Shown here in pieces: positions 54,812-63,435 of a DNA stretch of 64,000 nucleotides (its first letter is position 1; each line of letters opens with the position of its first letter). Made by a program: the position numbers and the translations under genes. The notes under the pieces are model-generated. The model was given only the letters and a program-made list of their open reading frames with translations, did not search any database and was not told the DNA's origin. This DNA comes from Planctomycetota bacterium (GTDB lineage: Bacteria; Planctomycetota; Planctomycetia; Pirellulales; Lacipirellulaceae), in assembly GCA_029259945.1 (NCBI GenBank), contig JAJDEF010000030.1, positions 1 to 64,000 of the forward strand. The letters run 5' to 3'.

Positions 54812-55606
54812 ATGGTCGACGGCTTTGTAGACATTCATTGCCACTTGCTACCCGGAATTGATGATGGGTCGGTCGATTTAGAAACATCGCTCGAGATGGC
54901 CCGTATGGCCGTCGACGAGGGAACAAGCATTATCCTCGTTACGCCCCATCAACTGGGCAATTTCAGTCACAATCGCGGAAACGATATCCGAGAGCGCACT
55001 GCTGCCTTGCAGCGAGCACTCAACGAGCATCGTATCCCACTCCAAATACTCCCCGGCGGCGATGTCCGTATCGAAGATGGCATGATCGAGCTGCTGGTCA
55101 GCGGCGACGCGCTGTCACTGGGCGACCTGCGAAAGCATGTGCTGCTCGAGTTGCCGCACGAGTTGTACTTTCCGATCGAAGGTGTCCTCTCGGCGCTAAA
55201 ACAACAAGGAATGACAGGCATTCTATCGCATCCAGAACGCAATCGGGGCCTCCTCCGCGAGCCCGACTTGCTGCCCCAGTTGGTCGACATCGGCTGCCTC
55301 ATGCAAGTAACCGCTGGAAGCCTGATGGGGACATTTGGCACTAACTCTCAGCAGCTAGCCGAGTGGATGCTCTCTGAAGGGCTCGTCCATTTCATCGCCA
55401 CCGACGCGCATGGCATCAAAAAACGCAGGCCCCTCATGCATCGGGCATTCGAGCGGGTTTGCAAATTAGCTGGCGAATCGATGGCGAATACGATTTGCAT
55501 TCAGAACCCTGGCTTGGTAGCCCAAGGCCAGCAAGTACCAGCAGGACGACTTCTTCGACCACGTCGCGGATGGCGGAGTCTGTTCTCAAAGCGTCGGGTT
55601 GCCTAA
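54812..55606 (+). CDS. CpsB/CapC-like PHP-domain tyrosine phosphatase
   Basis: A 264-residue PHP-domain phosphoesterase. The metal sites are visible: FVDIHCHLLPGIDDGS near the start, VTPH around residue 51, SHPERN about residue 137 and ATDAHG near residue 196. This is the CpsB/YwqE type that removes phosphate from tyrosine autokinases controlling capsule export. No tyrosine kinase or capsule gene is adjacent in this window. It begins 48 bases after its own promoter and is followed by a metallopeptidase-like gene on the same strand. Confidence 0.9.
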   Translation: MVDGFVDIHCHLLPGIDDGSVDLETSLEMARMAVDEGTSIILVTPHQLGNFSHNRGNDIRERTAALQRALNEHRIPLQILPGGDVRIEDGMIELLVSGDALSLGDLRKHVLLELPHELYFPIEGVLSALKQQGMTGILSHPERNRGLLREPDLLPQLVDIGCLMQVTAGSLMGTFGTNSQQLAEWMLSEGLVHFIATDAHGIKKRRPLMHRAFERVCKLAGESMANTICIQNPGLVAQGQQVPAGRLLRPRRGWRSLFSKRRVA

Positions 55607-55652
55607 CCTCTCCTCCTAAAAAGCCGCTCCGTCAGGGAGGGGAGTATCAACC

Positions 55653-56450
55653 ATGCAAACCCTCTCGCGACGGAAATTTCTTGTAGCTGGCGGGGCTACA
55701 ATTGCATCGCAGTGGGCCTCTAAGCCTCTGACCTGCCAAGCCGCCGCATGGGTCGACCATCGATCGCACGGGCCATTTCAGTGTCGAGCCACCTTCCCAC
55801 TTGCCAACTTAGCCTCTGTTTTTCAAGACCTTACGGCGGTCGAGAAAGAGCTGCAGCGCACTTTGGCCGTCCCTCCTGCAGGGCAAACGATCGACATCTA
55901 CATCGTCGAAAACGAACAGGCTCATCGCCAGTTGCTCAGCCAGCTCTATCCACGTGTGCCGTACCGGCGTGCTTTATACGTACAGCGGGCAGGTCATGGC
56001 AGCGTCTACACCTATCGGCATGATCAGCTTGATGTCGATCTAAGGCATGAATGCACGCACGCCTTGCTGCACACCAATCTGCCGATGGTGCCACTTTGGC
56101 TCGACGAGGGTTTGGCCGAGTATTTTGAGATGCCCACATCACGGCGGGCGTTTGAGCATCCTCATCTCTCCAAGCTTCGTTGGAACCTTCGTTTCGGTAT
56201 GGTGCGTGGAATCGAGTCGTTAGAGCAATGTCAGGAACTAAAGGATATGGGCGGAGTAGAGTACCGCTTTGCCTGGGCATGGGTCCATTTCATGCTGCAC
56301 GGCCCCTTGCCTGCCCATCGGACGTTGGTGCATTACCTAGGCGATATTCGTCGAGGCAATCCCCCCGGACAGCTTTCCGCACGATTGCAAACCGCTCTCG
56401 ATCACCCAGAGCAAGCAATGATTCACCATTTCAAACGCTGGCGACAGTAG
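55653..56450 (+). CDS. Tat-exported metallopeptidase-like protein
   Basis: A 265-residue protein. The N-terminus SRRKFLVAGG is a twin-arginine signal followed by a cleavage-like AAA. The middle carries HECTH, an HExxH zinc site, followed about 20 residues later by LWLDEGLAEYFE, which supplies the third ligand as in gluzincins of the DUF1570-like type. It should act outside the cytoplasm on a peptide or glycan-linked protein. GGAGGGGAG lies nine bases before its ATG. It is 47 bases after the CpsB-like gene and likely co-transcribed with it. Confidence 0.75.
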   Translation: MQTLSRRKFLVAGGATIASQWASKPLTCQAAAWVDHRSHGPFQCRATFPLANLASVFQDLTAVEKELQRTLAVPPAGQTIDIYIVENEQAHRQLLSQLYPRVPYRRALYVQRAGHGSVYTYRHDQLDVDLRHECTHALLHTNLPMVPLWLDEGLAEYFEMPTSRRAFEHPHLSKLRWNLRFGMVRGIESLEQCQELKDMGGVEYRFAWAWVHFMLHGPLPAHRTLVHYLGDIRRGNPPGQLSARLQTALDHPEQAMIHHFKRWRQ

Positions 56451-56754
56451 CTGGTTTGTGGATGCGCTGCGAGGTGGTCAAACCAGGATGCCCAGTTGCG
56501 TTGGGAAGTTGGAATGTGCTTGCTTTGACGACTGCAACGAAATTAGCTGTGATTATGCTTTTTCTGAGAGAATGCTCTAGAGTCCGTGCCCAATCGGCCG
56601 ATAGGGGGAGTAGCCGTGACCAGAATAAGGCTCGCTAAGGGCCTCTCTGAAATCCATTGAGGACACTTTGGTTTGGATCGGAACATGACTAACCCTTGAG
56701 GGTTAGTCGAGAGTTTCGGTGCCCCGACCTTTTAATTCGAGGGACGATAGCATA
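56451..56754. other. Intergenic region before the first CarboxypepD-reg protein
   Basis: No gene seen apart from an unremarkable open frame. The 22-base palindrome at 56687-56708 is the main feature; a T-rich stretch around 56558-56565 and the segment 56590-56635 show no clear promoter. The GAGGGA ahead of 56755 is a ribosome site. Confidence 0.5.
56687..56708. promoter_or_regulatory. Perfect 10-bp inverted repeat upstream of the secreted protein gene
   Basis: GACTAACCCT and AGGGTTAGTC flank TG. Not followed by a T-run on the plus strand. It lies 46 bases before the start at 56755, so a repressor or activator site is likely. Confidence 0.4.
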
Positions 56755-57276
56755 ATGAAATCGAAAAGCTGGAACGCGGTACTTACCGCCTTGTCTTGTG
56801 TTGGAATGCTAGTCCCGCAGGCGGCCTTTGCTGCTCAGGCGGGCGCCAATCCTAGTGACGTTGCCTTGCACAAAAATGGCGTCGTGGTGGGCCAAATTGT
56901 TGACGCACAGGGTGCTGCCGTCGCGATGACGCCGGTAACCATCTCAAGTGCTGGCAAGGAAGTTGCCAGAACCCAGTCTGATAGCACCGGCAAGTTCTCG
57001 GCTTCAGGTTTGAATGGCGGCGTCTATCAAGTCGCTGCTGCTGGTCACCTGGGGAATTATCGTTTATGGGCTCCTCACACGGCCCCACCGGCCGCTCAAC
57101 AAGGATTGTTGGTCGTTTCTCAAGATAATGTGGTTCGTGGGCAAGGCCATGCTCAGGGGCATTTTCAGCATATTGCCAGTTGGATCTCCGATCACCCCAT
57201 CCTCACTGCAGGTATCGTCGGTGCTGCCATCGCGATTCCGATTGCCATTGATGATGACAGTCCAGCGACTCCTTAG
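56755..57276 (+). CDS. Small exported protein with CarboxypepD-reg-like domain (paralog 1)
   Basis: A 173-residue protein. The ATG at 56755 opens a signal peptide ending near AAFAAQ; the frame extends to 56719 but gives no signal peptide. Residues 35-105 look like a carboxypeptidase-regulatory, immunoglobulin-like beta-sandwich (GVVVGQIVDAQGAAVAMTPV, GVYQVAAAGH). The C-terminus has a Gly/Ala-rich hydrophobic span (about residues 148-162) ending in an acidic tail. Probably surface-associated. It is followed by a strong terminator and then by a paralogous gene. Function unknown. Confidence 0.75.
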   Translation: MKSKSWNAVLTALSCVGMLVPQAAFAAQAGANPSDVALHKNGVVVGQIVDAQGAAVAMTPVTISSAGKEVARTQSDSTGKFSASGLNGGVYQVAAAGHLGNYRLWAPHTAPPAAQQGLLVVSQDNVVRGQGHAQGHFQHIASWISDHPILTAGIVGAAIAIPIAIDDDSPATP

Positions 57277-57303
57277 TAGTCGGTATTTACAGACACGAAC
57301 AAT

Positions 57304-57339
57304 AAAATCACGCGGCTCTCTTGGCCGCGTGATTTTTTT
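57304..57339 (+). terminator. Rho-independent terminator after paralog 1
   Basis: AAAATCACGCGGC and GCCGCGTGATTTT form a perfect stem around an 8-base loop and are followed by T-rich sequence. This ends the first secreted-protein gene before the second begins. Confidence 0.9.
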
Positions 57340-57432
57340 CGTTGTGCTAGCAAGTCTGTCGCAAACTTATTCAACGGCTTTGCCAGAAGAAATTGGTCTT
57401 TTCTTGCCGCGGTTCATTCGCTATTAACCCTC

Positions 57433-57451
57433 TCGCGCAGTGGGTGCGCGA
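57433..57451. promoter_or_regulatory. Inverted repeat ahead of paralog 2
   Basis: TCGCGCA and TGCGCGA around GTGGG, 28 bases before the ATG at 57480. It might be an operator or a leader hairpin. Confidence 0.35.
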
Positions 57452-57479
57452 TCTCTTCTCCCAAAAGGAATGAACTCTC

Positions 57480-58043
57480 ATGAAAGTAAGAAAATTGCAG
57501 CTACTAGCTGTCACGTTGTCATGCGTAGGAATGCTTACATCGCCTCTTGCAATGGCTGCCCCACCGAATGCGATGCCAAAAGACGTGGTACTGCATGATG
57601 GCGGGGTGCTGTTGGGTCAGATTGTTGACTCCCAAGGTGGCGCCCTGATCGACGCACCGGTTGTTTTGATGAGCGGCACGAAAGAAATTGCTCGAGCCCA
57701 AACTGATCGAGGTGGAAAATTCTCGGTCGCCGGCTTGAAAGGTGGTGTCTACGAGGTCGCTTCCCCTGGACACCGTGGTCTTTATCGCCTTTGGGCCCCT
57801 CAAACCGCGCCGCCTGCCGCTCAGCAAGGGCTGATGCTGGTTACCGCCAACGACTTTGTTCGCGGCCAAGATTGTGGTTGCGGGGTGGTGGATTGCGGCG
57901 GGGCATGTGGTGCAGGCTATCATCAAGGCCCTTTGCGTCGGGCAGCCGTCTGGATGGCAAATCACCCAGTGATTACCGCAGGAGCGATTGCTGCGGCGAT
58001 TGCCATTCCTCTGGCAGTCGACGACGATCCAAGCTCCCCTTAG
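57480..58043 (+). CDS. Small exported protein with CarboxypepD-reg-like domain (paralog 2)
   Basis: A 187-residue paralogue of the gene at 56755: signal peptide ending near AMAAP, the same beta-sandwich (GVLLGQIVDSQGGALIDAPV, GVYEVASPGH) and C-terminal hydrophobic span TAGAIAAAIAIPLAVDDD. It has an added Cys/Gly-rich loop (DCGCGVVDCGGACGAG) before the span, absent from the first copy. AAAGGA precedes the ATG. The gene has its own terminator at 58081-58127, so the two paralogues are expressed independently. Tandem duplication followed by divergence is the simplest history. Confidence 0.75.
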   Translation: MKVRKLQLLAVTLSCVGMLTSPLAMAAPPNAMPKDVVLHDGGVLLGQIVDSQGGALIDAPVVLMSGTKEIARAQTDRGGKFSVAGLKGGVYEVASPGHRGLYRLWAPQTAPPAAQQGLMLVTANDFVRGQDCGCGVVDCGGACGAGYHQGPLRRAAVWMANHPVITAGAIAAAIAIPLAVDDDPSSP

Positions 58044-58080
58044 GAGTTTGATTCGAACATTGTCCGCTTGATGTCTCATT

Positions 58081-58127
58081 GAACCTCGTTAGCCAGCACC
58101 TTTGTTGCTGGCTGACGAGGTTTTTTT
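58081..58127 (+). terminator. Rho-independent terminator after paralog 2
   Basis: AACCTCGT, T, AGCCAGCA, a 7-base loop, TGCTGGCT, G, ACGAGGTT, then T7. A long stem with one internal mismatch. It also lies downstream of dnaA on the other strand. Confidence 0.9.
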
Positions 58128-58158
58128 GCGTGCGGGGCACTGACGAAATGAACGCGAA

Positions 58159-59577
58159 TCAGGCGGTACGCAGGACCGATTCCACTTGTCGAATCGCCTC
58201 GTCGACGTGGCAAGGGCGGTCGGCGACCGAGATGACCGCTCCCTGGCTGACCAAGCCTTCGATTTTTCGTTGTGCCGAAATTACCGTGCTGTGGCTGCGA
58301 CGGCCAAAGAATTCGCCGATCTCGCCCAATGCCGATCGCGTATATTTGCGAGCCAGCCACATGGCCAACATCCGAGGCTCGGCAACCGATCGACTTTTGC
58401 GATCCGATTTCAAGCTCGAAGCCTCAACGCCAAAGACCTCGCAGACCGCACGTTGAATGTCGGCCAGTCGTACCGAAGGCGCATTTTGCTGCACAAATTC
58501 GGCAAGAGTCACACGGGCAAAGTCGGCGGTGATCGGTTCGTCGTGAGCCAAGCTCGTTGCCGCCAGACGGTTGATGGCTCCGCTAAGCTGACGGGCACTT
58601 CCAGCGACTTGAGTAGCAATCAAAACGGCTATTTGGTCGTCGATATCAACATTTCGCTGAGCGGCGATTTGTCGAACGATGCCCAGTCGGGTTTCGTATT
58701 CTGGCGGCCCGATCGGAATCGCCAAACCGCCAGAGATGCGAGAAACCAGTTCTAGGCTCACCTTTTGCAGATCACCCGGGCTGCGATCGCAAGTCAGGAT
58801 GACCTGTCGCCCCTGCTCGTGTAGCGTATCAATCGTGTAGAGCAGTTCATCGAGCGTGGCAGGCTTACCGGCAAAGAATTGGATATCGTCGATCAGAAAC
58901 ACATCGATCGAACGGTACTTTTGGCGGAATCCTGGCAAAGCACGCCGATTCAGGGCGTCGAGAAACTCAGCGGTAAACTGCTCAGCCGTCAGCCGCAGCG
59001 TTCGTATTCGGCGGCCATCGCGGCGAAGGTGATGTACGACGGCATGCTGAAGATGCGTCTTACCCACCCCAGGCAAACCGAAAACCATCAAAGGCCCAAA
59101 TTGCCCTGGCCGCTCAGCAACCGCCTTCGCCGTGCGGAAGGCCAGTTCATTGCTCTTCCCGACAACAAAATTGCTGAAGGTAGAGCTTCGTGCGCCAGTG
59201 GGTTTGCGGCGGACCACAGGCCGTTCTGGGGGCTCAGGCTTCGTATTCTCGGTGTCTTCAGAATGATTCTTCACTGAGTTCGCCGGGTCTTGGGCCTCAG
59301 TCGTCTTAACGACAGGCTGAGCTTCGTTAACGGCCTCGTCGACGAAGTAACGAATCAAGGCCCCGTCTCCGCCTATCTTACTGCAGCAGGCCGAGAGAGC
59401 GTCGTGTAGCCGACGGCGTAGCCACTGCATTTCAAACTGTGTAGGACAGCCCACCTGTAAAGTCGAGTCGATCCACTGCAGCGAGATATGGGGGCCGACC
59501 CAGAGTTCGTACCGCTGTTGCCCTAAGCGTTGCGCAAGTTCCGTACGCAAACGGGAGAGCGGGTCCAAACCTTCCAT
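58159..59577 (-). CDS. dnaA: Chromosomal replication initiator DnaA
   Basis: A 472-residue DnaA. Domain I spans about residues 1-85 (MEGLDPLSRLRTEL), followed by a charged linker to about 130, then the AAA+ domain with Walker A GLPGVGKTHLQH (usually GGVGLGKTHL) and Walker B FLIDDIQFFAGK, and finally domain IV with RSALGEIGEFFGRRSHSTVISA, the DNA-binding signature. I start at the ATG at 59577, which has AGGA about eight bases upstream; the frame continues to 59802, but the extra 75 residues do not look like DnaA. dnaN and gyrB are not adjacent, as in many planctomycetes. GNAT gene follows on the same strand upstream. Confidence 0.93.
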   Translation of the reverse strand: MEGLDPLSRLRTELAQRLGQQRYELWVGPHISLQWIDSTLQVGCPTQFEMQWLRRRLHDALSACCSKIGGDGALIRYFVDEAVNEAQPVVKTTEAQDPANSVKNHSEDTENTKPEPPERPVVRRKPTGARSSTFSNFVVGKSNELAFRTAKAVAERPGQFGPLMVFGLPGVGKTHLQHAVVHHLRRDGRRIRTLRLTAEQFTAEFLDALNRRALPGFRQKYRSIDVFLIDDIQFFAGKPATLDELLYTIDTLHEQGRQVILTCDRSPGDLQKVSLELVSRISGGLAIPIGPPEYETRLGIVRQIAAQRNVDIDDQIAVLIATQVAGSARQLSGAINRLAATSLAHDEPITADFARVTLAEFVQQNAPSVRLADIQRAVCEVFGVEASSLKSDRKSRSVAEPRMLAMWLARKYTRSALGEIGEFFGRRSHSTVISAQRKIEGLVSQGAVISVADRPCHVDEAIRQVESVLRTA

Positions 59578-60077
59578 GACCACATCCTGCAATCTATTTA
59601 CGTAGGCCGATAGCCGATTTCTGTACGAACTGCGACCTTCCGGATCGCAAATCAACGAGATAGAAAACGACGAGTTCTTCGGCACCCTACGATAATTCAA
59701 CCAGACGAAAAGGGTCGGTTGCTTGATATCTAATAACTTGAACCGAGAGTGGAATTTTAGGCCGCTAGCATCCAAATGAAAGGACTTGACTTGTCTGGCC
59801 AATCTGTCCCACGCTCGATTGCCTCAGAAAGCCCCAAACAAACGCAGTTGCAGCGCTCAAACCGTCGTAAAAAAAATGAAACATCGTGTCGCTTTGGGTG
59901 GAAAATCTGTTAGCGACAGGAGATTTCTGAAGAACCTTGAATGATATGCTTGATATAGGGCTCGAAACAGAAAATAGGAATTTGTGGGGGCTAGAATTGG
60001 AACAGGACTACCCTATCTAGTACCGAAAATTTTGTGCGAAAATTCTTGTTTTCTTGAGACGTTTTTTCTGCCAACAA
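59578..60077. other. Region upstream of dnaA
   Basis: About 500 bases with no gene I support. I looked for TTATCCACA-type DnaA boxes on both strands and saw none, and only a short A-run (59870-59877) and A/T-rich segments. It therefore may not be the origin. Confidence 0.5.
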
Positions 60078-61040
60078 TTAGCACGTCGACGGCTGCAGCC
60101 GCGCATAGACCGTCCGTCGATCCCAGCTAATAAATCCCGCCCTTTGATACATCTCGATCGCGTAGCTGTTCGTCTCATCCACTGCCAGGATCACACGCTG
60201 CGCACCGCCGCGTTGGGCTTGCCAGAGGGCAAACTGCACGATTTGCCAGCCAACACCCTGGCCACGGCCTTCGGGAACCACACCCATATAGACAAGCTCC
60301 CATTGTTCACCCTTGCCATGCTCAGCAAGAATCAAGGCCCCCACATCTTCGCCATCGCTACGGATAAAGAACCAATGCTCTGGAGTATAGTTCCCCTGAG
60401 CTGCGTAGCCCTCCAGGATGTCGGATTTGCTCCGCACACCATTTAACGCCGGGCAGTCTAGGGAACCTTGATAGGTGCGTACCAGGAGCTTCCCCAGTCG
60501 CTTCGGGTCGTTGCTGGCTCTAGGCAAGAATTCCAATTCGGTTTCAGGGGTCGTGGGTGGAAAAAAGCTGCGATCCGCTAAAAGATAGGCCAGATCGACG
60601 AGCTTCCGAAATTCGCCCGCCTCCATCAACTTCTGATCGACTGGAGCCTCTGACTGAATGAGTATCTGGGTCAAGGGGAGATCATGCTTGGCTAGAAAAT
60701 GCGACGCAGCCTGCATGAGCGGTAGGCTTGCCGGTTCTCCCGATTTAGGAGGCCAAACCACAGCCGTCTTGCCTGGCAAGATCTGAATCCAAACCACGGA
60801 TTGAAGTTTGCCTGACAGCGTAGCGACAAGCAGGCCGGCGAACGCCGACTCGCCTTCTTTTCCTGCAGCATCTAACGCATGAACCAACCCAGCTTGCTGG
60901 TCAGCGGTCAGCCCAGCATGCAGCATCCTGAGGGCGTCGGCACGTTGGTCGGGGGGGCAACAGGAGATGAAATATTCGACGGCCATACGGACAGAATAAT
61001 CGATTCGCTCCTCGGGCGGCAGTTGAGTTCGCTTTGGCAT
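60078..61040 (-). CDS. GNAT-family N-acetyltransferase
   Basis: A 320-residue protein with a C-terminal GNAT fold: LVYMGVVPEGRGQGVGWQIV carries the acetyl-CoA pyrophosphate-binding loop (Arg/Gln-x-x-Gly-x-Gly type), followed by VDETNSYAIEMYQRAGF. The N-terminal 150 residues may be a second, degenerate GNAT domain. It is cytoplasmic. It precedes dnaA on the same strand with about 500 bases between (60077-59578). Substrate unknown. Confidence 0.85.
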   Translation of the reverse strand: MPKRTQLPPEERIDYSVRMAVEYFISCCPPDQRADALRMLHAGLTADQQAGLVHALDAAGKEGESAFAGLLVATLSGKLQSVVWIQILPGKTAVVWPPKSGEPASLPLMQAASHFLAKHDLPLTQILIQSEAPVDQKLMEAGEFRKLVDLAYLLADRSFFPPTTPETELEFLPRASNDPKRLGKLLVRTYQGSLDCPALNGVRSKSDILEGYAAQGNYTPEHWFFIRSDGEDVGALILAEHGKGEQWELVYMGVVPEGRGQGVGWQIVQFALWQAQRGGAQRVILAVDETNSYAIEMYQRAGFISWDRRTVYARLQPSTC

Positions 61041-61046
61041 GTCAGG

Positions 61047-61907
61047 CTACCAGAAACGTCCTCGTCGTTCTAAGCTCTTGATTTGCTCCGCAGGGACTCG
61101 CCTACGAGGGAAGAAGGCCTTGAGTCGCTCCTTCCCATCTGTCTTGTCCTCGGCTTCATTTTCCTCACCAGCCGCAGCCGATTCTGCTTCGGGCTGTTCT
61201 GGAGCACCAGATTTGGCTGCAGCTTGATTCTGGGAGGCACCAGTATCTGCGAGCATCGGCGGCAGCTCGACGGGCAGCGGCTCTGTCGCATTGGGCCTCT
61301 GGAGTTCGAGCGTGACTAGAAAACTCTCATGCGGCGAACGAGTGCGTAATATGGATTCAGGTCGCGTGCGTAGTTCGCTAAATACTTGTTCGCCCCGGCG
61401 AACCTGAAAAAGTTGCTCGCCGACGATCACCGTTGATTGACGCTGCAATCCATAGCGTTGAGTCACCAGCCTCACCAATTGGGTCGTATCGGCTGTCCGC
61501 CCTCGGAATGATATCCTTTGAACGCGGCCATCGGGGCCGAAATAATAAGTGAGCGATCCTGCCAGATCGTGTAGCTGGGTGCCTGTGATGAGTGCCACAC
61601 GGACTCCGTACAGACCCAGTTCAGATAGTGCGGTCGTTTTTCGATTCCAGCGTTGGTAGACCCATTCTTTGCTCACGCCCATTTGCATAGCGTCTTGCAA
61701 CGGGACGGTGATCACGGATCGATCGGATGCGATCCCCGCCTGAGTTACCTTTCTGGCGGGCAGGCCTTCGGCTGCTTGCCTAGAATCCGCCTGCGACGCA
61801 GTTTCAGAGTCCCACAATCCACCAAGATCTGGCCCATTTGTTGCCACGTACGGCACCCCGACCGCCGCAGCAAGTAGAATTGGGACGCCAAGCATTCGGG
61901 AAAACAT
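61047..61907 (-). CDS. Membrane-anchored protein of unknown function
   Basis: A 286-residue protein with one N-terminal hydrophobic segment (residues 6-25, MFSRMLGVPILLAAAVG), then about 180 residues with a beta-rich region (ALITGTQLHDLAGSLTYYFGPDGRVQRISFRG) and a disordered acidic, Ala-rich C-terminus. It ends seven bases before the GNAT gene start, so the two are probably co-transcribed. I do not recognise a family. The anchored topology suggests a periplasmic or surface-exposed domain. Confidence 0.7.
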   Translation of the reverse strand: MFSRMLGVPILLAAAVGVPYVATNGPDLGGLWDSETASQADSRQAAEGLPARKVTQAGIASDRSVITVPLQDAMQMGVSKEWVYQRWNRKTTALSELGLYGVRVALITGTQLHDLAGSLTYYFGPDGRVQRISFRGRTADTTQLVRLVTQRYGLQRQSTVIVGEQLFQVRRGEQVFSELRTRPESILRTRSPHESFLVTLELQRPNATEPLPVELPPMLADTGASQNQAAAKSGAPEQPEAESAAAGEENEAEDKTDGKERLKAFFPRRRVPAEQIKSLERRGRFW

Positions 61908-62131
61908 AATTCACCGGCCTTGCTAAACTGATAATGTATTGAAGTGGGCTCATGTGAGTAAAAGTTGAGAATCAGCCCTTTCTTACTAATCGACAGCCAT
62001 AGCCGTAGGCTTCGCAATGCGCGGTTGCAGCCATGGAGTTTGCTTGACGGGCAAGGGCCGAATCATTCGGGCAACGCGTTCAGGCGATGTAAACGGCGTG
62101 ATCAAGGCATTGCACCGCAATTTGAGGTATC

Positions 62132-63358
62132 GTGAGAAGCGATAAAAGAATTTTGGATGAAAATGCGGATTATGCGTGGTTAGCAAGCCCTGAGGCAGCT
62201 CGTTGGCTGGGTGAGTTTGTGGATTCAGACGAATCGGTCCTGCGCCAACTCGATCGCCTGCGTAAGGAGTTGTCGTCTGAGCGAGCACGACTGATCGTCG
62301 ATCAACTTGCGCTTCGTAAAAAGGCGGAGACAAAATTTGGCGCTCTGGCTAATCGCATGTTTTTCAGCGACCTAGCGCTACAACAAGCAACCGACCTCTG
62401 GATCGCACGTTACAAGGCAGCACGGTTAGACGATAACACGGTCGCCGTTGACTATTGCTGTGGAATCGGAGGCGACCTGATTGCGATGGCTGAGCGAGGC
62501 CCTGTTGTTGGCTGGGATCGCTCTGCGGGACTAGTCAGAATCGCACAAGCCAATCTACAGGCCGTAAAATGCCGGGATACGGCTAAGGTTTGCATTGGAG
62601 ATGTCGAGCAACAGACACCTGTGAAGGAAGCAACATGGCACCTCGACCCTGACCGTCGCGTGGATGGTCGTCGATCGACGCAGGTACAGTGGCATTCTCC
62701 GGGGCCAGAAGTTGTGGATCGTTGGCGCTCAAGTTGCCCCAACGGCATCTTAAAACTGGCCCCTGGAGCACGAGTTCCAGAACATTGGCAGAAAGAGGCT
62801 GAGCTGGAATGGATTTCCCGCGTCCGCGAATGTAAGCAGCTTGTGGTATGGTTTGGCGATCACGCCACCGCCGTCGGTCAACGTCGGGCGACCGTGCTCA
62901 TCAAGCCGGAACAAGAGCAAGCCGAGTGGACCCCGCACTCTTTTGTTGGTACGCCCGACCAAATTCCGCCGATAGCCCATCGGATTGCTCGCTATGTCTA
63001 CGATGTGAATCCGGCGGTTCGAGCTGCTGGGCTAGCTGGGGATCTTGCTATTGAGCAAGGTCTTACCGCCATGAGTGCCGGCGTCTCCTACCTGACCTCG
63101 GATCAATCGATCGATCATCCCCTGCTCGCTTGTTTTGAAGTCGTCGAACATCTACCATTCCGCATTGGCCCGCTGAGTAAATACCTCCGTGCGCAAGGCA
63201 TTGGTCGACTAGAAATTAAGAAATTAGGGGTTGAGATTACCCCTGAGCAGCTGCGCGGCAAGCTCAAACTCCGAGGCAGTGGCTCAGCGGCTATACTGAT
63301 TACCAAGTTCGGCACCAGCGAAATTGCGATTCTGGCCAAGCGTTGTAAGCCAGAGTGA
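62132..63358 (+). CDS. Class I SAM-dependent methyltransferase, THUMP-like type
   Basis: A 408-residue protein. Residues near 107-125 have the SAM-binding motif VDYCCGIGGDLIAMAERG, then VVGWDRSAGLVRIA and an acidic LDPDRRVDGRR. The C-terminal 60 residues (IGRLEIKKLGVEITPEQLRGKLKLRGSGSA) resemble the THUMP-like domain found in a group of putative RNA methyltransferases. The GTG start is preceded by GAGG five bases upstream. Target is probably an RNA, but this is inferred from the THUMP-like end. Confidence 0.8.
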   Translation: MRSDKRILDENADYAWLASPEAARWLGEFVDSDESVLRQLDRLRKELSSERARLIVDQLALRKKAETKFGALANRMFFSDLALQQATDLWIARYKAARLDDNTVAVDYCCGIGGDLIAMAERGPVVGWDRSAGLVRIAQANLQAVKCRDTAKVCIGDVEQQTPVKEATWHLDPDRRVDGRRSTQVQWHSPGPEVVDRWRSSCPNGILKLAPGARVPEHWQKEAELEWISRVRECKQLVVWFGDHATAVGQRRATVLIKPEQEQAEWTPHSFVGTPDQIPPIAHRIARYVYDVNPAVRAAGLAGDLAIEQGLTAMSAGVSYLTSDQSIDHPLLACFEVVEHLPFRIGPLSKYLRAQGIGRLEIKKLGVEITPEQLRGKLKLRGSGSAAILITKFGTSEIAILAKRCKPE

Positions 63359-63435
63359 TGTCGAGGAACGAAACGCGGTAATAGGCGTTTAACATCCCGT
63401 CTCGAAGAAACGTCTGTCCATTTGGAGCGAACCAC

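Noticed and set aside
54330..54926. 198-codon minus-strand frame in the repeat region
   Set aside because: Low-complexity translation across dispersed repeats and overlapping the CpsB-like gene and its promoter.
59578..59802. 75-residue N-terminal extension of DnaA
   Set aside because: Frame is open but the sequence does not resemble DnaA domain I and the ATG at 59577 has a ribosome site.
59803..60077. oriC next to dnaA
   Set aside because: No DnaA-box consensus was seen on either strand and no dnaN is adjacent.
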